A DNA stretch of 64,000 nt from CALXQW01 sp031553045 (GTDB taxonomy: Bacteria; Verrucomicrobiota; Verrucomicrobiia; Opitutales; Intestinicryptomonadaceae): assembly GCA_031553045.1 (NCBI GenBank), contig JAVBLZ010000006.1, forward strand, positions 839,793 through 903,792. The letters are read 5' to 3'. Positions 33,481 to 42,868 of the stretch are shown in pieces. Under the pieces are notes generated by a model. The model was not told the DNA's origin and searched no databases. It worked only from the letters and a program-made list of their open reading frames with translations. The stretch's first letter is position 1. Each line of letters starts with the position of its first letter. The position numbers and the translations under genes are program-made.

Positions 33481-35517
33481 ATGAGCGACAGTAACTTAAA
33501 TTTAAAAATAGAATCTCAGGCAACTGCGACGCCGCCGTCAAACGTTCCAAAAATGGAGGTGTTGTCTGCCGTATTTAAGTTCGACCCTATACCGCTTCTG
33601 ATATACTTGGTATCTAAGTGGAAGCTCATTATGGTTTGCTTTTTTACCTGTCTTATTGTGGTTTGGGGCTTTCTGAAATATAAAAGCTCTTACTCCAACG
33701 ATTCTTGGACTGCGGTTGCGCTCATTTTCCATCAGACAAAGTCTGACAGGATACCCAGCTTTTACAAACCCATGGAAACCGCAACTGTTGCACAATTTAT
33801 TGGCTCAAGAGATGCGATAACCCGTGTTGATGAAAAAATGATAGGCAAGCCCAAATACTCAAGGGATATGCTCCAGAATGTGAGCGTTGCCATAGATAAA
33901 AGCAGGCGCAGCAACATAATTTCCGTAACCGCAAGCGCAAGCACTCCGGAACTTGCTTCCGACATTGCAAACATGGTGGCGACTGAAGGCATTAACGAGT
34001 ATAAAAGCCGCCAGAATGACACTGTTGCAATGCTTTTGGATGACCGTAAAAACGCCAAAGACTCCATAGAAAAAGAATTGAAGGCGTTGCAGCTTGACAA
34101 AGAAAAGTTTAATTCGAGCGAATCTGGTTTTTCTCCTGATACTGAAATTGAATCTCGTCGCACAGAAATTACGACACTCTTGCAAGAAAGAAACGCTCAA
34201 GAAATCAAGCTAAAGTCTTTGCAAATTCAGATTCAAGAAAATGAACACTTGCTTAAAAACACGCCTAGAGACGTTGTTTTTGAAACTATCGTTGATACCA
34301 ATTCTTCCGTGAATGTTGAAGGCAAAATGGCGGAGCTTGAACGTATGCGCCAGCGCTATACGGATGACAACCCAAAAATCAGGGTTTTGGTTGATGAAAT
34401 CAAGGTTCTGCAAAAAATTCAAAGCGATAAGGACGACCAGATGAATTCTCGTACAACTTATCGTAAAAATGAAATTTACTCTCAGTTGGAACACTCTTTG
34501 GCAACATCAACTCTTGAAGAAAAATCTCTTTCACGCTCTATTGAGCTTTACGATGAAGCGGTAAAAAAGTTGCGCGCCCAAATTATTGAACTCACAGATT
34601 CCAACAGGCAATATACGGAACTTACAAGGCAGGAATCCGTATTGCAAGACAAGTCTGCAAAGCTTTCCAGCAGCATCAGCGACATTGAATATACGATGAG
34701 CTCCACCGTTCCGGACGTGTATTTGTTTGAGCAGGCAAAAAAGCCTTCGTCTTCAAATATTCAAAAGGCAAAGATAAAAGTTTTGGCGTTCTCTTTTGTT
34801 ATCACATTCTTCTTTATAGTTGCAATGGCAGTGGTGAAGATAAGCAAGAGAAAGCTGATGAGCTCCAAAGAATACGCAATATCTTTGGATATTGAAGACC
34901 TCGGCGAAATTCCGCATGATCCAAGGCTTTCCATTGAAGAACGCATGTCCGCAATACAGCGTGTTGCCGTGAATATCGGCACACATTCAAACAAGGAAAA
35001 GAAACTTGCCTTCTTGAAATTCTACTCTGACAAAGACATGGATGAAGACATTGATGAACTGCTCAATGTCAATGCAATTAGCGGTCTTAAAACTTTCAGA
35101 TTAAAGTGCATGCCAATAGCTCTCAAGCCTGAGACTGACATAAACAATGCAGACCCTGATGATATGCTCGCATCCATGCTTATCAGCGTGCAAAAATTTG
35201 CCGATACGGGTACATTCTACTACCAGAACAATCTCTGCTTAGACATTGCAGAAAAAGACCTTCTTTTGTTCGACCTTAATTTGCTTGAAAATGATTACGA
35301 CCTTATCACCATAGAAGCCAAGTGCGATGAAACATCGGCATACTTGAGCTCTCAGTTGGCAAGCGTTTCAAATTATGCAATCATAGCCTCAAGTTTTGAC
35401 GAGGAAAACAAAATGTCCCTGCTTAAAAACGTAAAACAAATGAAAGATTCTTCAGAAGTTAAGATAGGCGGCATACTCGTGAATGTTCCAAAGCAATATT
35501 ACAACGGAGTACTATAA
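33481..35517 (+). CDS. Wzz/Wzc-type polysaccharide co-polymerase with pseudo-kinase C-terminus
   Basis: A 678-residue inner-membrane protein controlling chain length and export. The N-terminal membrane helix (LIMVCFFTCLIVVWGFL) is followed by a large periplasmic coiled-coil region (about 190-420: AKDSIEKELKALQLDKEKF, MAELERMRQRYTDDNPKIRVL) and a second membrane helix (VLAFSFVITFFFIVAMAVV). The cytoplasmic 200 residues have the shape of a BY-kinase domain (YDLITIEAKCDETSAYLSSQ, VSNYAIIASSFDEENKM, IGGILVNV), but Walker A (GxxxxGKS/T) and the tyrosine-rich tail are missing. Kinase activity is therefore not expected. It precedes the Wza-like gene by 2 bp. Confidence 0.88.
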   Translation: MSDSNLNLKIESQATATPPSNVPKMEVLSAVFKFDPIPLLIYLVSKWKLIMVCFFTCLIVVWGFLKYKSSYSNDSWTAVALIFHQTKSDRIPSFYKPMETATVAQFIGSRDAITRVDEKMIGKPKYSRDMLQNVSVAIDKSRRSNIISVTASASTPELASDIANMVATEGINEYKSRQNDTVAMLLDDRKNAKDSIEKELKALQLDKEKFNSSESGFSPDTEIESRRTEITTLLQERNAQEIKLKSLQIQIQENEHLLKNTPRDVVFETIVDTNSSVNVEGKMAELERMRQRYTDDNPKIRVLVDEIKVLQKIQSDKDDQMNSRTTYRKNEIYSQLEHSLATSTLEEKSLSRSIELYDEAVKKLRAQIIELTDSNRQYTELTRQESVLQDKSAKLSSSISDIEYTMSSTVPDVYLFEQAKKPSSSNIQKAKIKVLAFSFVITFFFIVAMAVVKISKRKLMSSKEYAISLDIEDLGEIPHDPRLSIEERMSAIQRVAVNIGTHSNKEKKLAFLKFYSDKDMDEDIDELLNVNAISGLKTFRLKCMPIALKPETDINNADPDDMLASMLISVQKFADTGTFYYQNNLCLDIAEKDLLLFDLNLLENDYDLITIEAKCDETSAYLSSQLASVSNYAIIASSFDEENKMSLLKNVKQMKDSSEVKIGGILVNVPKQYYNGVL

Positions 35518-35519
35518 CA

Positions 35520-36599
35520 ATGCAAAGATACATATCTAAAGTAAAATTGTTTTCTGTCTTGGGTGCGGCGGTCTTTTTGGGCGCTTGCCATCACGGCATA
35601 GACCCCGACGAACTGCAGTTCCCTCCTGAGCTCAATGAAACTGGCATAACCGCCAACATAATGAGTGAAGAAGACACTCTCAAAGCCCTCGCAGAAATCA
35701 ATAACACGCCCTATCCTGCATACACCATTCAGGGTGGAGACGTATTTAAAGTGCGTGTCTATAATGAAGAAGACATGGGCAACATTTCAACAGGATCAAG
35801 CCTTATAACCCCCGACGGTTATCTGGTGATGCAACTTATTGAGCCTCTTAAAATCAAGGATCTTACAATAACTGAGGCTACGAGAAAGCTTCGTGAAGAA
35901 CTTAAAAAATTCATCAAGCATCCTGAAGTGAGCCTTATCCCAGACCGCATTCAAGGCAAGACGGCAACTTTGTATGGCGCAATTAAATCTCCGGGGCTGT
36001 ATGAAGTAACGGAAAACACTCGCCTTTCAGACATCATTGCGCGTGGCGGCGGTTGGGAAACCGGCATGCTTTACGGTTCTACTGTTGACCTTTCCGATGC
36101 AAGCAATTCATACATCATAAGAGACGGCAAAATGTTGCCGGTTGATTTCACAGAAGCTTTGCACAAGGGCAACCAGTTGCACAATATCAAAATTTTTCCA
36201 CAAGATATAATCTTTGTGGCAAACAGGCAAGACTCCCGTGTGATAGTCATTGGCGAAGTTAAAGGTCCGCAGGTCATTAACTGGACTAGCGAGCTGACTG
36301 TTATGGAAGCCATTGCAAAAGCGCAGGGTCTTCTCGACGACTATTGGGGCACGGCTCTAATTTTGCGTAAACCTCGTGATTCCGCAAAAGGTCCGCTTGA
36401 TGTTTATAAAGTAAATGTTGACGATTTGATTGCCGGCAGAGAACGTGATTTCCGCCTTGCTTCAGGCGACATAGTTTACATTCCAAAAGACGCTCTTGCC
36501 GAATACAACGTATTCATCAGAAAACTGTTGCCCACTGCGCAGTTGGTAAACGCTTTGATGTCTCCTCCCGCTTATTGGTTTAGTCCTGGCGGTCGTTGA
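35520..36599 (+). CDS. Wza-like outer-membrane polysaccharide export lipoprotein
   Basis: A 359-residue lipoprotein (lipobox LGAC, Cys at about residue 23) that would form the outer-membrane export channel. The Poly_export domain starts YTIQGGDVFKVRVYNEEDMG and SLITPDGYLVMQLIEPLKIK, followed by two SLBB-type domains (TATLYGAIKSPGLYEVTENTR, RVIVIGEVKGPQVINWTSE) each with a GxVxxPG-like pattern. Its length is close to Wza. It directly follows its expected partner, the co-polymerase. Confidence 0.92.
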   Translation: MQRYISKVKLFSVLGAAVFLGACHHGIDPDELQFPPELNETGITANIMSEEDTLKALAEINNTPYPAYTIQGGDVFKVRVYNEEDMGNISTGSSLITPDGYLVMQLIEPLKIKDLTITEATRKLREELKKFIKHPEVSLIPDRIQGKTATLYGAIKSPGLYEVTENTRLSDIIARGGGWETGMLYGSTVDLSDASNSYIIRDGKMLPVDFTEALHKGNQLHNIKIFPQDIIFVANRQDSRVIVIGEVKGPQVINWTSELTVMEAIAKAQGLLDDYWGTALILRKPRDSAKGPLDVYKVNVDDLIAGRERDFRLASGDIVYIPKDALAEYNVFIRKLLPTAQLVNALMSPPAYWFSPGGR

Positions 36600-36673
36600 T
36601 AGAATGGATTTTGCTGGTCAGTAAGCTTTGTAGCATTTCGCTTCGGCAATTCCTTCATTTTCAACGATAGTTA

Positions 36674-38113
36674 ATGGAATCCAAACATATAGTATTCTTT
36701 CTCTTTATCCTGACTGGTGTGCCTACAATGGTCATCATCATGACGGCGAGAGAAAGGTTTTTGAGATACGGTATATTTTTAATGATATCAATGATACCTT
36801 TCGTATATTCTTACGGAGGTATCAACTTTTTTACAGACCCTTACTATCGTGGAACCGCCCGTGGTTATGAAATTCTGATGTGCGACTTGCTTGCAATATC
36901 GGTTTCTATAACGCTCATAATCAATTATGGTTTCAACAATTACAAATTGATTGCTCCCGGCTCTTATCTCTATTTTATATATATAATCATATCCATAATT
37001 TCGTTCGTAAATGCGGAATCTATTTTGTACTCCGGTTATGAGCTTATGAAAATGATCATGGTGTATATATATTTTATCACCATATTTAATTACATAGTAA
37101 GATACGGAGATTTTAGAAGCATACTCTACGCCTTTGCCGGTACAATCATACTTAACTTTGGCTACATGATTATTCAAAAATATGCGTGGCATGTGTATCA
37201 GCCTTCAGGTTTATTTCCGCACCGTAATTCTGCGGCGATGTACGCAAATATGATTGCGCCCATATTTCTTGCCTTAATTTTGAACGCAAAAGTTTCAAAA
37301 ATCATTTTCAATTTCTTTTTGGTTATTTACGGCATGGCGACACTTATGGTGGTCTTTGCGCTTTCCAGAGGTGCTTTGTTGTTCTTGCCGCTTGCGGCGT
37401 CTTTGGTAACTGTTTTATCTTTGGGTGAAGACGTCAGCCGCCGCAAGATGAAAGTTATATTTGTGCTTTCTTTGATAGCCATACTTGGTGCGTTGAGGAC
37501 TATTCCTACTATCGTTGACAGGTTTGAAAACGCCCCCCAAAGCTCTACGGAAGGTCGTGTTGAGCTCGCAAAGATTGCGCTCAACATGGCTCAAGACAAA
37601 TTTTGGGGCGTAGGTTTGAACAACTGGGCAATCAAAATAAACCCTCCTTATGACTATCGTGCAGGAACTGCTTATGAAGACGCCCATCCAGACTATAAGG
37701 GCGGCTTGGTTGAAACCGTATATTTGCTTGTTGCGGGTGAATGCGGCTGGATAGGTTTTACGGCACTGATTTTTTGGATGTACTACTACTACATAAACGC
37801 CTATCTCAATATTCTTAGATATAGACGTTTGCACGTGGTTTATATGGCTATAGGCGTTTTTGGCGGCTTGACTGCGGCATACGGGCAATCTTGCTTTGAG
37901 TGGGTTTTAAAGCAGCAAACAAATTTTTATGAACTGATGACCGTACTTGCAATTACGGCGGCAATGATATATGTCTTTAAGAAAGGCTTTATCGCCCGAA
38001 GCACAGAGCCTCCAAGGCCATTTTATCCAACAATCGTTGTACTTACATTGGCAGCCGCCTTGATGGAAGTTATCAAACGTGTAATCAACAAGAATAGGAA
38101 TCTTTCAAGATGA
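36674..38113 (+). CDS. Wzy/WaaL-family O-antigen polymerase/ligase
   Basis: A 479-residue polytopic inner-membrane protein with about 11-12 hydrophobic segments. The PF04932-type signature lies in the centre: HRNSAAMYANMIAPIFLAL, the R-rich ALSRGALLFLPLAA, then a large periplasmic loop (about 275-355) containing GRVELAKIALNMAQDKFWGV, GLNNW and ETVYLLVAGECGWIGF. Within this cluster, alongside Wzx, Wza and a co-polymerase, a repeat-unit polymerase (Wzy) is the likely role. A ligase cannot be excluded by sequence. Its stop overlaps the next start by 4 bp (ATGA). Confidence 0.85.
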   Translation: MESKHIVFFLFILTGVPTMVIIMTARERFLRYGIFLMISMIPFVYSYGGINFFTDPYYRGTARGYEILMCDLLAISVSITLIINYGFNNYKLIAPGSYLYFIYIIISIISFVNAESILYSGYELMKMIMVYIYFITIFNYIVRYGDFRSILYAFAGTIILNFGYMIIQKYAWHVYQPSGLFPHRNSAAMYANMIAPIFLALILNAKVSKIIFNFFLVIYGMATLMVVFALSRGALLFLPLAASLVTVLSLGEDVSRRKMKVIFVLSLIAILGALRTIPTIVDRFENAPQSSTEGRVELAKIALNMAQDKFWGVGLNNWAIKINPPYDYRAGTAYEDAHPDYKGGLVETVYLLVAGECGWIGFTALIFWMYYYYINAYLNILRYRRLHVVYMAIGVFGGLTAAYGQSCFEWVLKQQTNFYELMTVLAITAAMIYVFKKGFIARSTEPPRPFYPTIVVLTLAAALMEVIKRVINKNRNLSR

Positions 38114-39273
38114 AAAAGCTGAATGTATATATGTTCATAGACGCCCTAGGGTGGGAAATTGTAAATAAATTCAACTTCCTTTCTGAAAACTTGCCTGAGC
38201 GCAGGAAAGTAAAGATGCAGTTCGGTTATTCCTCTACCGCATTGCCGACTATACTATCGGGAAAGTCTCCGAAAGAACACGGGCATTTTTCATTTTTTTA
38301 TTACGACCCAAAAAATTCACCCTTCAAGTTTTTCAAATATATGAAATATCTTTTAGGGGCGGGCTTGCATCCAAAATGTCTTACAAACAGGGGGCGGGTA
38401 AGGCGTCATATATCAAAGCTTGTCGCCAAAATGATGGGCTATACAGGTTATTTTCAACTTTACAGCGTACCCTATGAAAAGCTGCCCTACTTTGATTATT
38501 GCGAAAAGTCCGACATCTTTGCCAGAGACGGGTTAGCGCCTGTAAAAAATTTGCGTGATATTTTGGAGGAAAGTAAAACGCCCTACCATATGTCGGACTG
38601 GCGTAAGACTGAAAATGAAAATATCCATGACGCAAAGGCGGCAATAGCTTCAGGCGATATAGATTTTGCCTTCATCTACGTTGCAGATTTTGATTCGTTT
38701 TTGCACGACAATGTTTTTGATGAGCAGGTGATAAAAAATAATCTGGAAAGATACGCCGTCAAAGTTCGTGAAATTATCAAGGCGCTCAAAGCTTCCGGCA
38801 GGCAGTATAAATTTACGATAATATCCGACCACGGTATGACGCCCACAAACGCAACTTTGGATTTGACAAAGATTGTTAATGAGCTCGGTTTCAAATTCGG
38901 CAAAGATTTTATTTCAATTTATGATTCCACAATGCTGCGTCTATGGTATTTGAATGACGGCGCAAAAACCGCCATACGCCAAAGGCTTTCAAAGCCAGAC
39001 TGTTTGGGGCACTTCGTCAGCGAGGAAGAAAAAGTTACATACGGCATAGATTTTGCAAACAACAAGTTTGGCGAGGATATTTTTATCATGAACGCCGGCG
39101 TGCAGATTGAGCCTTGCGATATGGGCAGAATTGCCCTCAAGGGAATGCACGGGTTTTCACCGGAAGATAAGGATTCTTTTGCGTGTCTTTTATCAACGGA
39201 ACCCCCTTCTCAAGAGCCGTTTGAAGTCAAAGACTTTTTTTCTTTGATGCAAAAAGATATTCAAAACCCCTAA
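38110..39273 (+). CDS. Alkaline-phosphatase-superfamily phosphodiesterase
   Basis: A 387-residue protein of the type I phosphodiesterase/nucleotide pyrophosphatase fold. Metal and nucleophile motifs are intact: FIDALGWE (first Asp), YSSTALPTILSGKSPKEHGH (Ser/Thr nucleophile then His), VADFDSFLHD (Asp and His), ISDHGM (Asp-His) and KGMHGFSP (last His). No signal peptide or membrane segment is evident, so it appears cytoplasmic. In a polysaccharide locus it could hydrolyse or transfer a phospho-substituent or an NDP-sugar, but the substrate is unknown. It overlaps the polymerase gene by 4 bp and its stop directly abuts the flippase start. Confidence 0.8.
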   Translation: MKKLNVYMFIDALGWEIVNKFNFLSENLPERRKVKMQFGYSSTALPTILSGKSPKEHGHFSFFYYDPKNSPFKFFKYMKYLLGAGLHPKCLTNRGRVRRHISKLVAKMMGYTGYFQLYSVPYEKLPYFDYCEKSDIFARDGLAPVKNLRDILEESKTPYHMSDWRKTENENIHDAKAAIASGDIDFAFIYVADFDSFLHDNVFDEQVIKNNLERYAVKVREIIKALKASGRQYKFTIISDHGMTPTNATLDLTKIVNELGFKFGKDFISIYDSTMLRLWYLNDGAKTAIRQRLSKPDCLGHFVSEEEKVTYGIDFANNKFGEDIFIMNAGVQIEPCDMGRIALKGMHGFSPEDKDSFACLLSTEPPSQEPFEVKDFFSLMQKDIQNP

Positions 39274-40806
39274 ATGGCACTCAGTTTACAGAAGACTCTG
39301 GCGTTAAACACCGCCTCTAACTACGCTTTGATGGCGATTAGAATGGTGCAAGGGGTTCTGTTTGCCCGTTGGCTTTTTCACTATCTGGGCAAAGATTTAT
39401 ACGGGTTCTGGGGCATACTGTGGGCATTTTTCACATACATTGTAATATTTAATATGGGTTTTGGCGCGGCCGCCCAAAAGTACACTGCTGAAAGATTGTT
39501 TGAAAAAGACATCAAAAAATACAACGGTATAATTTCTATAATTTTCAATTTTTATTTTTTGGTGGCGCTTGTGGTTTCTCTGATAATCGTTGCGGCGGCA
39601 TATTATATAAGGTCTTGGACAGACCTTGCAGATGAAGAAAAGATTTTTACCTGCCAAATTTCACTCATCATATTCGGCGTGGGAACTGCCATAATATTTT
39701 TGCTTTCAACATTTCATGACATAATAGGCGGTCTCAAACTTATTTACATAAAGAACTGCGTCTTTTTTGTAACCCGTATTTTTGAGCTTGTGGGAGTCTT
39801 GCTGATGATGCATTGGGACATGGGCTTATTGGGTATAGTTTCATATTCCATAGCTTTAAATATACTGCTCACATACGCTATGATATTCATTGTAAAGTGG
39901 AATATTAAGGGCTTCAAAATCGGGATATGTTTAAATTGGGGGCTGTTTAAAGAAATTTACAATTTCAGTTTATATGCGTACCTAAATTCTATCGGCAATG
40001 TGATTATAGCCAAGACAGACAGGTTTGTGCTCAGCTCAATGTTGGGCTTGGATTCTGTGGGTACGTATCAAATGGGTACTCGTATGCCCGATATTTCGCA
40101 GATGTTATCCTCTCAATTTCAGGATAATGTCGTGCCGGTTTCGGCACATCTGGTGCACTCTGGAGACAAAAAAACTTTGTCCTCAATTTTGATGAGCGGC
40201 TTGCGCTTTGGCGCATTTACGGCAACGGGGGCTACGGCGCTATTTTTCTGTCTCACAGACGCAACCATGCAATATCTTTTCAAAGTTTCAGACGCCGAGG
40301 TTTCTTTGATATGCAAAACATTTTTGATATCTCAATTTGTATCTTGCGCAGTTAGGGGCGTGCCGTCTCGATATTTGCTTATGGCGGGCAAACACAAACT
40401 TGTTGCTTCAGCAACGCTTATTGAGGCAGTGTTGAACTTGTCTTTGAGCATTGTGCTTTGCTCTATTATGGGTATCATGGGGGTAGTCTGGGGCACTATA
40501 ATACCAAACGTTATTATTTCATGCTTTGTGTTGGCGCCTATTGCCGCAAAATCTTTAGATTTTAATATTAAAGAATCTTTGCTTATTTATATAAGACCCC
40601 TTTTGGCGATCATTCCATCAATTATAATTTGCGAGTATATTAAACTTGAATATGGGTCATATTTATCTAGCTTAATTCCACTTACAGGTACATATCTTCT
40701 ATCTGGAAGCGTGTACCTTGCGCTCAGTATGGTTTTTGTTTTAAAATCTGAGGAGCGCAATAAATTCTTGAGCAAGTTGCCCTATCTAAAAAAATTCGCA
40801 AAATGA
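39274..40806 (+). CDS. Wzx-type polysaccharide flippase (MOP/MVF superfamily)
   Basis: A 510-residue membrane protein with about 12-14 predicted helices. The N-terminus MALSLQKTLALNTASNYALM and MVQGVLFARWLFHYLGKDLYG is typical of Polysacc_synt-type oligosaccharide flippases, as are the conserved charged residues near the loop VIIAKTDRFVLSSMLGLDSVGTY. It would translocate undecaprenyl-linked repeat units across the inner membrane. It overlaps the following GT2 gene by 4 bp. Confidence 0.9.
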   Translation: MALSLQKTLALNTASNYALMAIRMVQGVLFARWLFHYLGKDLYGFWGILWAFFTYIVIFNMGFGAAAQKYTAERLFEKDIKKYNGIISIIFNFYFLVALVVSLIIVAAAYYIRSWTDLADEEKIFTCQISLIIFGVGTAIIFLLSTFHDIIGGLKLIYIKNCVFFVTRIFELVGVLLMMHWDMGLLGIVSYSIALNILLTYAMIFIVKWNIKGFKIGICLNWGLFKEIYNFSLYAYLNSIGNVIIAKTDRFVLSSMLGLDSVGTYQMGTRMPDISQMLSSQFQDNVVPVSAHLVHSGDKKTLSSILMSGLRFGAFTATGATALFFCLTDATMQYLFKVSDAEVSLICKTFLISQFVSCAVRGVPSRYLLMAGKHKLVASATLIEAVLNLSLSIVLCSIMGIMGVVWGTIIPNVIISCFVLAPIAAKSLDFNIKESLLIYIRPLLAIIPSIIICEYIKLEYGSYLSSLIPLTGTYLLSGSVYLALSMVFVLKSEERNKFLSKLPYLKKFAK

Positions 40807-41645
40807 AAAAAGTCAGCATAGCCATGAGATCTAGGAACGATGCAGAATATGTGCGTTCTACGATAGAGGCGATACTCAAACAAGATTTTACCGACTTTGA
40901 ATTTCTGAGTTTTGACAACGCCTCTACGGACGGCACTGCTGAAATCATCGCTGAATATCCGATGATTAAACGTTTTCACATACCCGACGGCACTTATATC
41001 CCCGGCAAAAATCTCAATGAATATATCGCTGAATGCAATGGCGAAATTATAGTATTTAACAATGCCGATAGCGTGGTGCAAAATTCTCAATGGCTCAGGA
41101 ATTTGATTGAGCCTATACTCTCTGAGCGTGCGGCGGCCTGCTACGCAAGGCAAACATGCCGCCCCGATGCCGATTTGTGGGTATGGAGAGATTATGAGTG
41201 GGCGTTCCCGTCTAAAAAAGTAAGGCGTGAAGATTTCTTTTCAAACGCTTCCAGTGCAATCTTAAAAAGTGTGGTGTTGGAAACTCCGTTTGATAACGCA
41301 ATACGCTACTCTGAAGATACCGACTGGGCAAAAAAAATATCGCTCAAAGGTTACAAGATTGAGTATGTGCCAACGGCGGTGGTTGAACACTCGCACAATT
41401 ACACTCTTGAGCAAACAAAAAAACGTTTTACTGGCGAAGGTGTTGCCGATGCGCAAATATTCAAATCTGCACAGCCGTTTTTTTCATACATTAAAGGTAT
41501 TGCTTCAGTTATTCTGAAAGACTTTATCTACGCCATTAAACACAATATGATTTCAAAATTCCCAGATGCTTTGGCGCACAGGTTCGTACAAAAGCCCGCC
41601 TATTATAAGGCAAGATTAAATACCTTTAAAGAACTCTCCAGATGA
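40803..41645 (+). CDS. Family 2 glycosyltransferase
   Basis: A 280-residue soluble GT-A enzyme. VSIAMRSRNDAEYVRSTIEAI, LSFDNASTDGTAEII, VFNNADSVVQ (DxD-equivalent region) and the acceptor-side RYSEDTDWAKKISLKGYKIEY with a catalytic-type ED pair are visible, and PTAVVEHSHNYTLEQ closes the domain as in rhamnosyl/GT2 enzymes. It adds one sugar of the repeat unit; the sugar is unknown. It overlaps both neighbours by 4 bp. Confidence 0.9.
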   Translation: MKKVSIAMRSRNDAEYVRSTIEAILKQDFTDFEFLSFDNASTDGTAEIIAEYPMIKRFHIPDGTYIPGKNLNEYIAECNGEIIVFNNADSVVQNSQWLRNLIEPILSERAAACYARQTCRPDADLWVWRDYEWAFPSKKVRREDFFSNASSAILKSVVLETPFDNAIRYSEDTDWAKKISLKGYKIEYVPTAVVEHSHNYTLEQTKKRFTGEGVADAQIFKSAQPFFSYIKGIASVILKDFIYAIKHNMISKFPDALAHRFVQKPAYYKARLNTFKELSR

Positions 41646-42868
41646 AAATTGCAAACATAGTAAGAAGATTTGTATTTTCCGAGTGGGGCGGTATAGAAGC
41701 CTCTGTTTGGAATTCCTCAAAGCTTTTAAAAACCTACGGCAACGTGCCTGAAATAATATGCACAAAGGCGCTCTGCCCCACCTCTAAAGAGCTTGTTGAC
41801 GGCATATCCATACATCGTTTCAATTATAGGTATCCGCAGCTTTTTTTAAATTCTGAAAACGCCCACATACTAGACAAAAAAGGCGGCAACCCGTTTTCTT
41901 TGGACATGTATAGGTACATGATGAAAAATCCTTTCGACATCGTGCACATACACACTGGCGGCAGGCTTGCAAAACAGGCTGTTTTGGCGGCGCGCAAAAA
42001 GGGAATACCGTCTGTGGTCTCCTTCCACGGCGGCCATTATGACGTACCAAGGTCTGAGCTTGATGAAATGAAGCGTCCTCTCAAGGGCACTTTGGGTTAC
42101 GGAAGATTTGTTGAAAAATTCTTCGGGATGGATTTTGACCTCGTTGAAGCCGCCGACGGCATAATCTGCATAGGTCAGAATGAGTATGACGAAATAAGAA
42201 AGCGCTTCCCAAACAAGAAAACCGCACTCATACCAAACGGCGTATTTTGCGAAAAGTTTGAGACAACGCCAAGCAGCAGCTTCAAAAAAGAATTTTCCAT
42301 ACCTGCTGAAAGAAAGCTTATAGTCTGCATATCCAGAATAGATTATCAAAAAAACCAACGCGCACTTGTAAGGCTTGTCAACAATCTTACAAAAAGCGGT
42401 GAGGATGTGCACTGCGCAATCGTGGGTTTTGCAACTTCAAAGTCTTATCTTGATGCGCTTAAGGCTGACATATCTTTTTTTAAGCTGGAAAATAGATTCA
42501 CGATAGTTGAAGGTCTGCCTCCAGATTCCGATTTATTGATAAGCGCATATAAATCTGCCGATGTCTTTGCATTCCCCAGCGTTCATGAGCCTTTTGGCAT
42601 TGTTGCGCTTGAAGCTTGGTCTGCCGGAGTGCCCCTTGTTGCCTCTAAAGTTGGCGGTTTAAAAACCCTTGTTGAAAACGGCGTAACCGGTTTTCTTTTT
42701 GATCCAAGCAGTGATTCTGAATTTTTGAACGCATACCACAACGCAATCTTGCTGGGCTTTAAGACAAAGCAAAACGCCTTAAAGTTGGTTAAAGAAAAAT
42801 ATTCTTGGCAGATAGTGGCAAAATCTATAGAAGACTTTTACATCCAATTAAAGAATGACTTCAGATAG
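41642..42868 (+). CDS. Family 4 glycosyltransferase (first of two)
   Basis: A 408-residue GT-B retaining glycosyltransferase. The acceptor domain starts MKIANIVRRFVFSEWGGIEA and has IVHIHTGGRLAKQAVLAARK and SFHGGHYDVPRSE. The donor domain has ISRIDYQKNQRALVRLVNNL and the E-x7-E motif in EPFGIVALEAWSAGVPLVAS. Family members typically transfer sugars from NDP-sugars to lipid-linked intermediates. It overlaps the preceding gene by 4 bp and the next by 14 bp. Confidence 0.93.
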   Translation: MKIANIVRRFVFSEWGGIEASVWNSSKLLKTYGNVPEIICTKALCPTSKELVDGISIHRFNYRYPQLFLNSENAHILDKKGGNPFSLDMYRYMMKNPFDIVHIHTGGRLAKQAVLAARKKGIPSVVSFHGGHYDVPRSELDEMKRPLKGTLGYGRFVEKFFGMDFDLVEAADGIICIGQNEYDEIRKRFPNKKTALIPNGVFCEKFETTPSSSFKKEFSIPAERKLIVCISRIDYQKNQRALVRLVNNLTKSGEDVHCAIVGFATSKSYLDALKADISFFKLENRFTIVEGLPPDSDLLISAYKSADVFAFPSVHEPFGIVALEAWSAGVPLVASKVGGLKTLVENGVTGFLFDPSSDSEFLNAYHNAILLGFKTKQNALKLVKEKYSWQIVAKSIEDFYIQLKNDFR

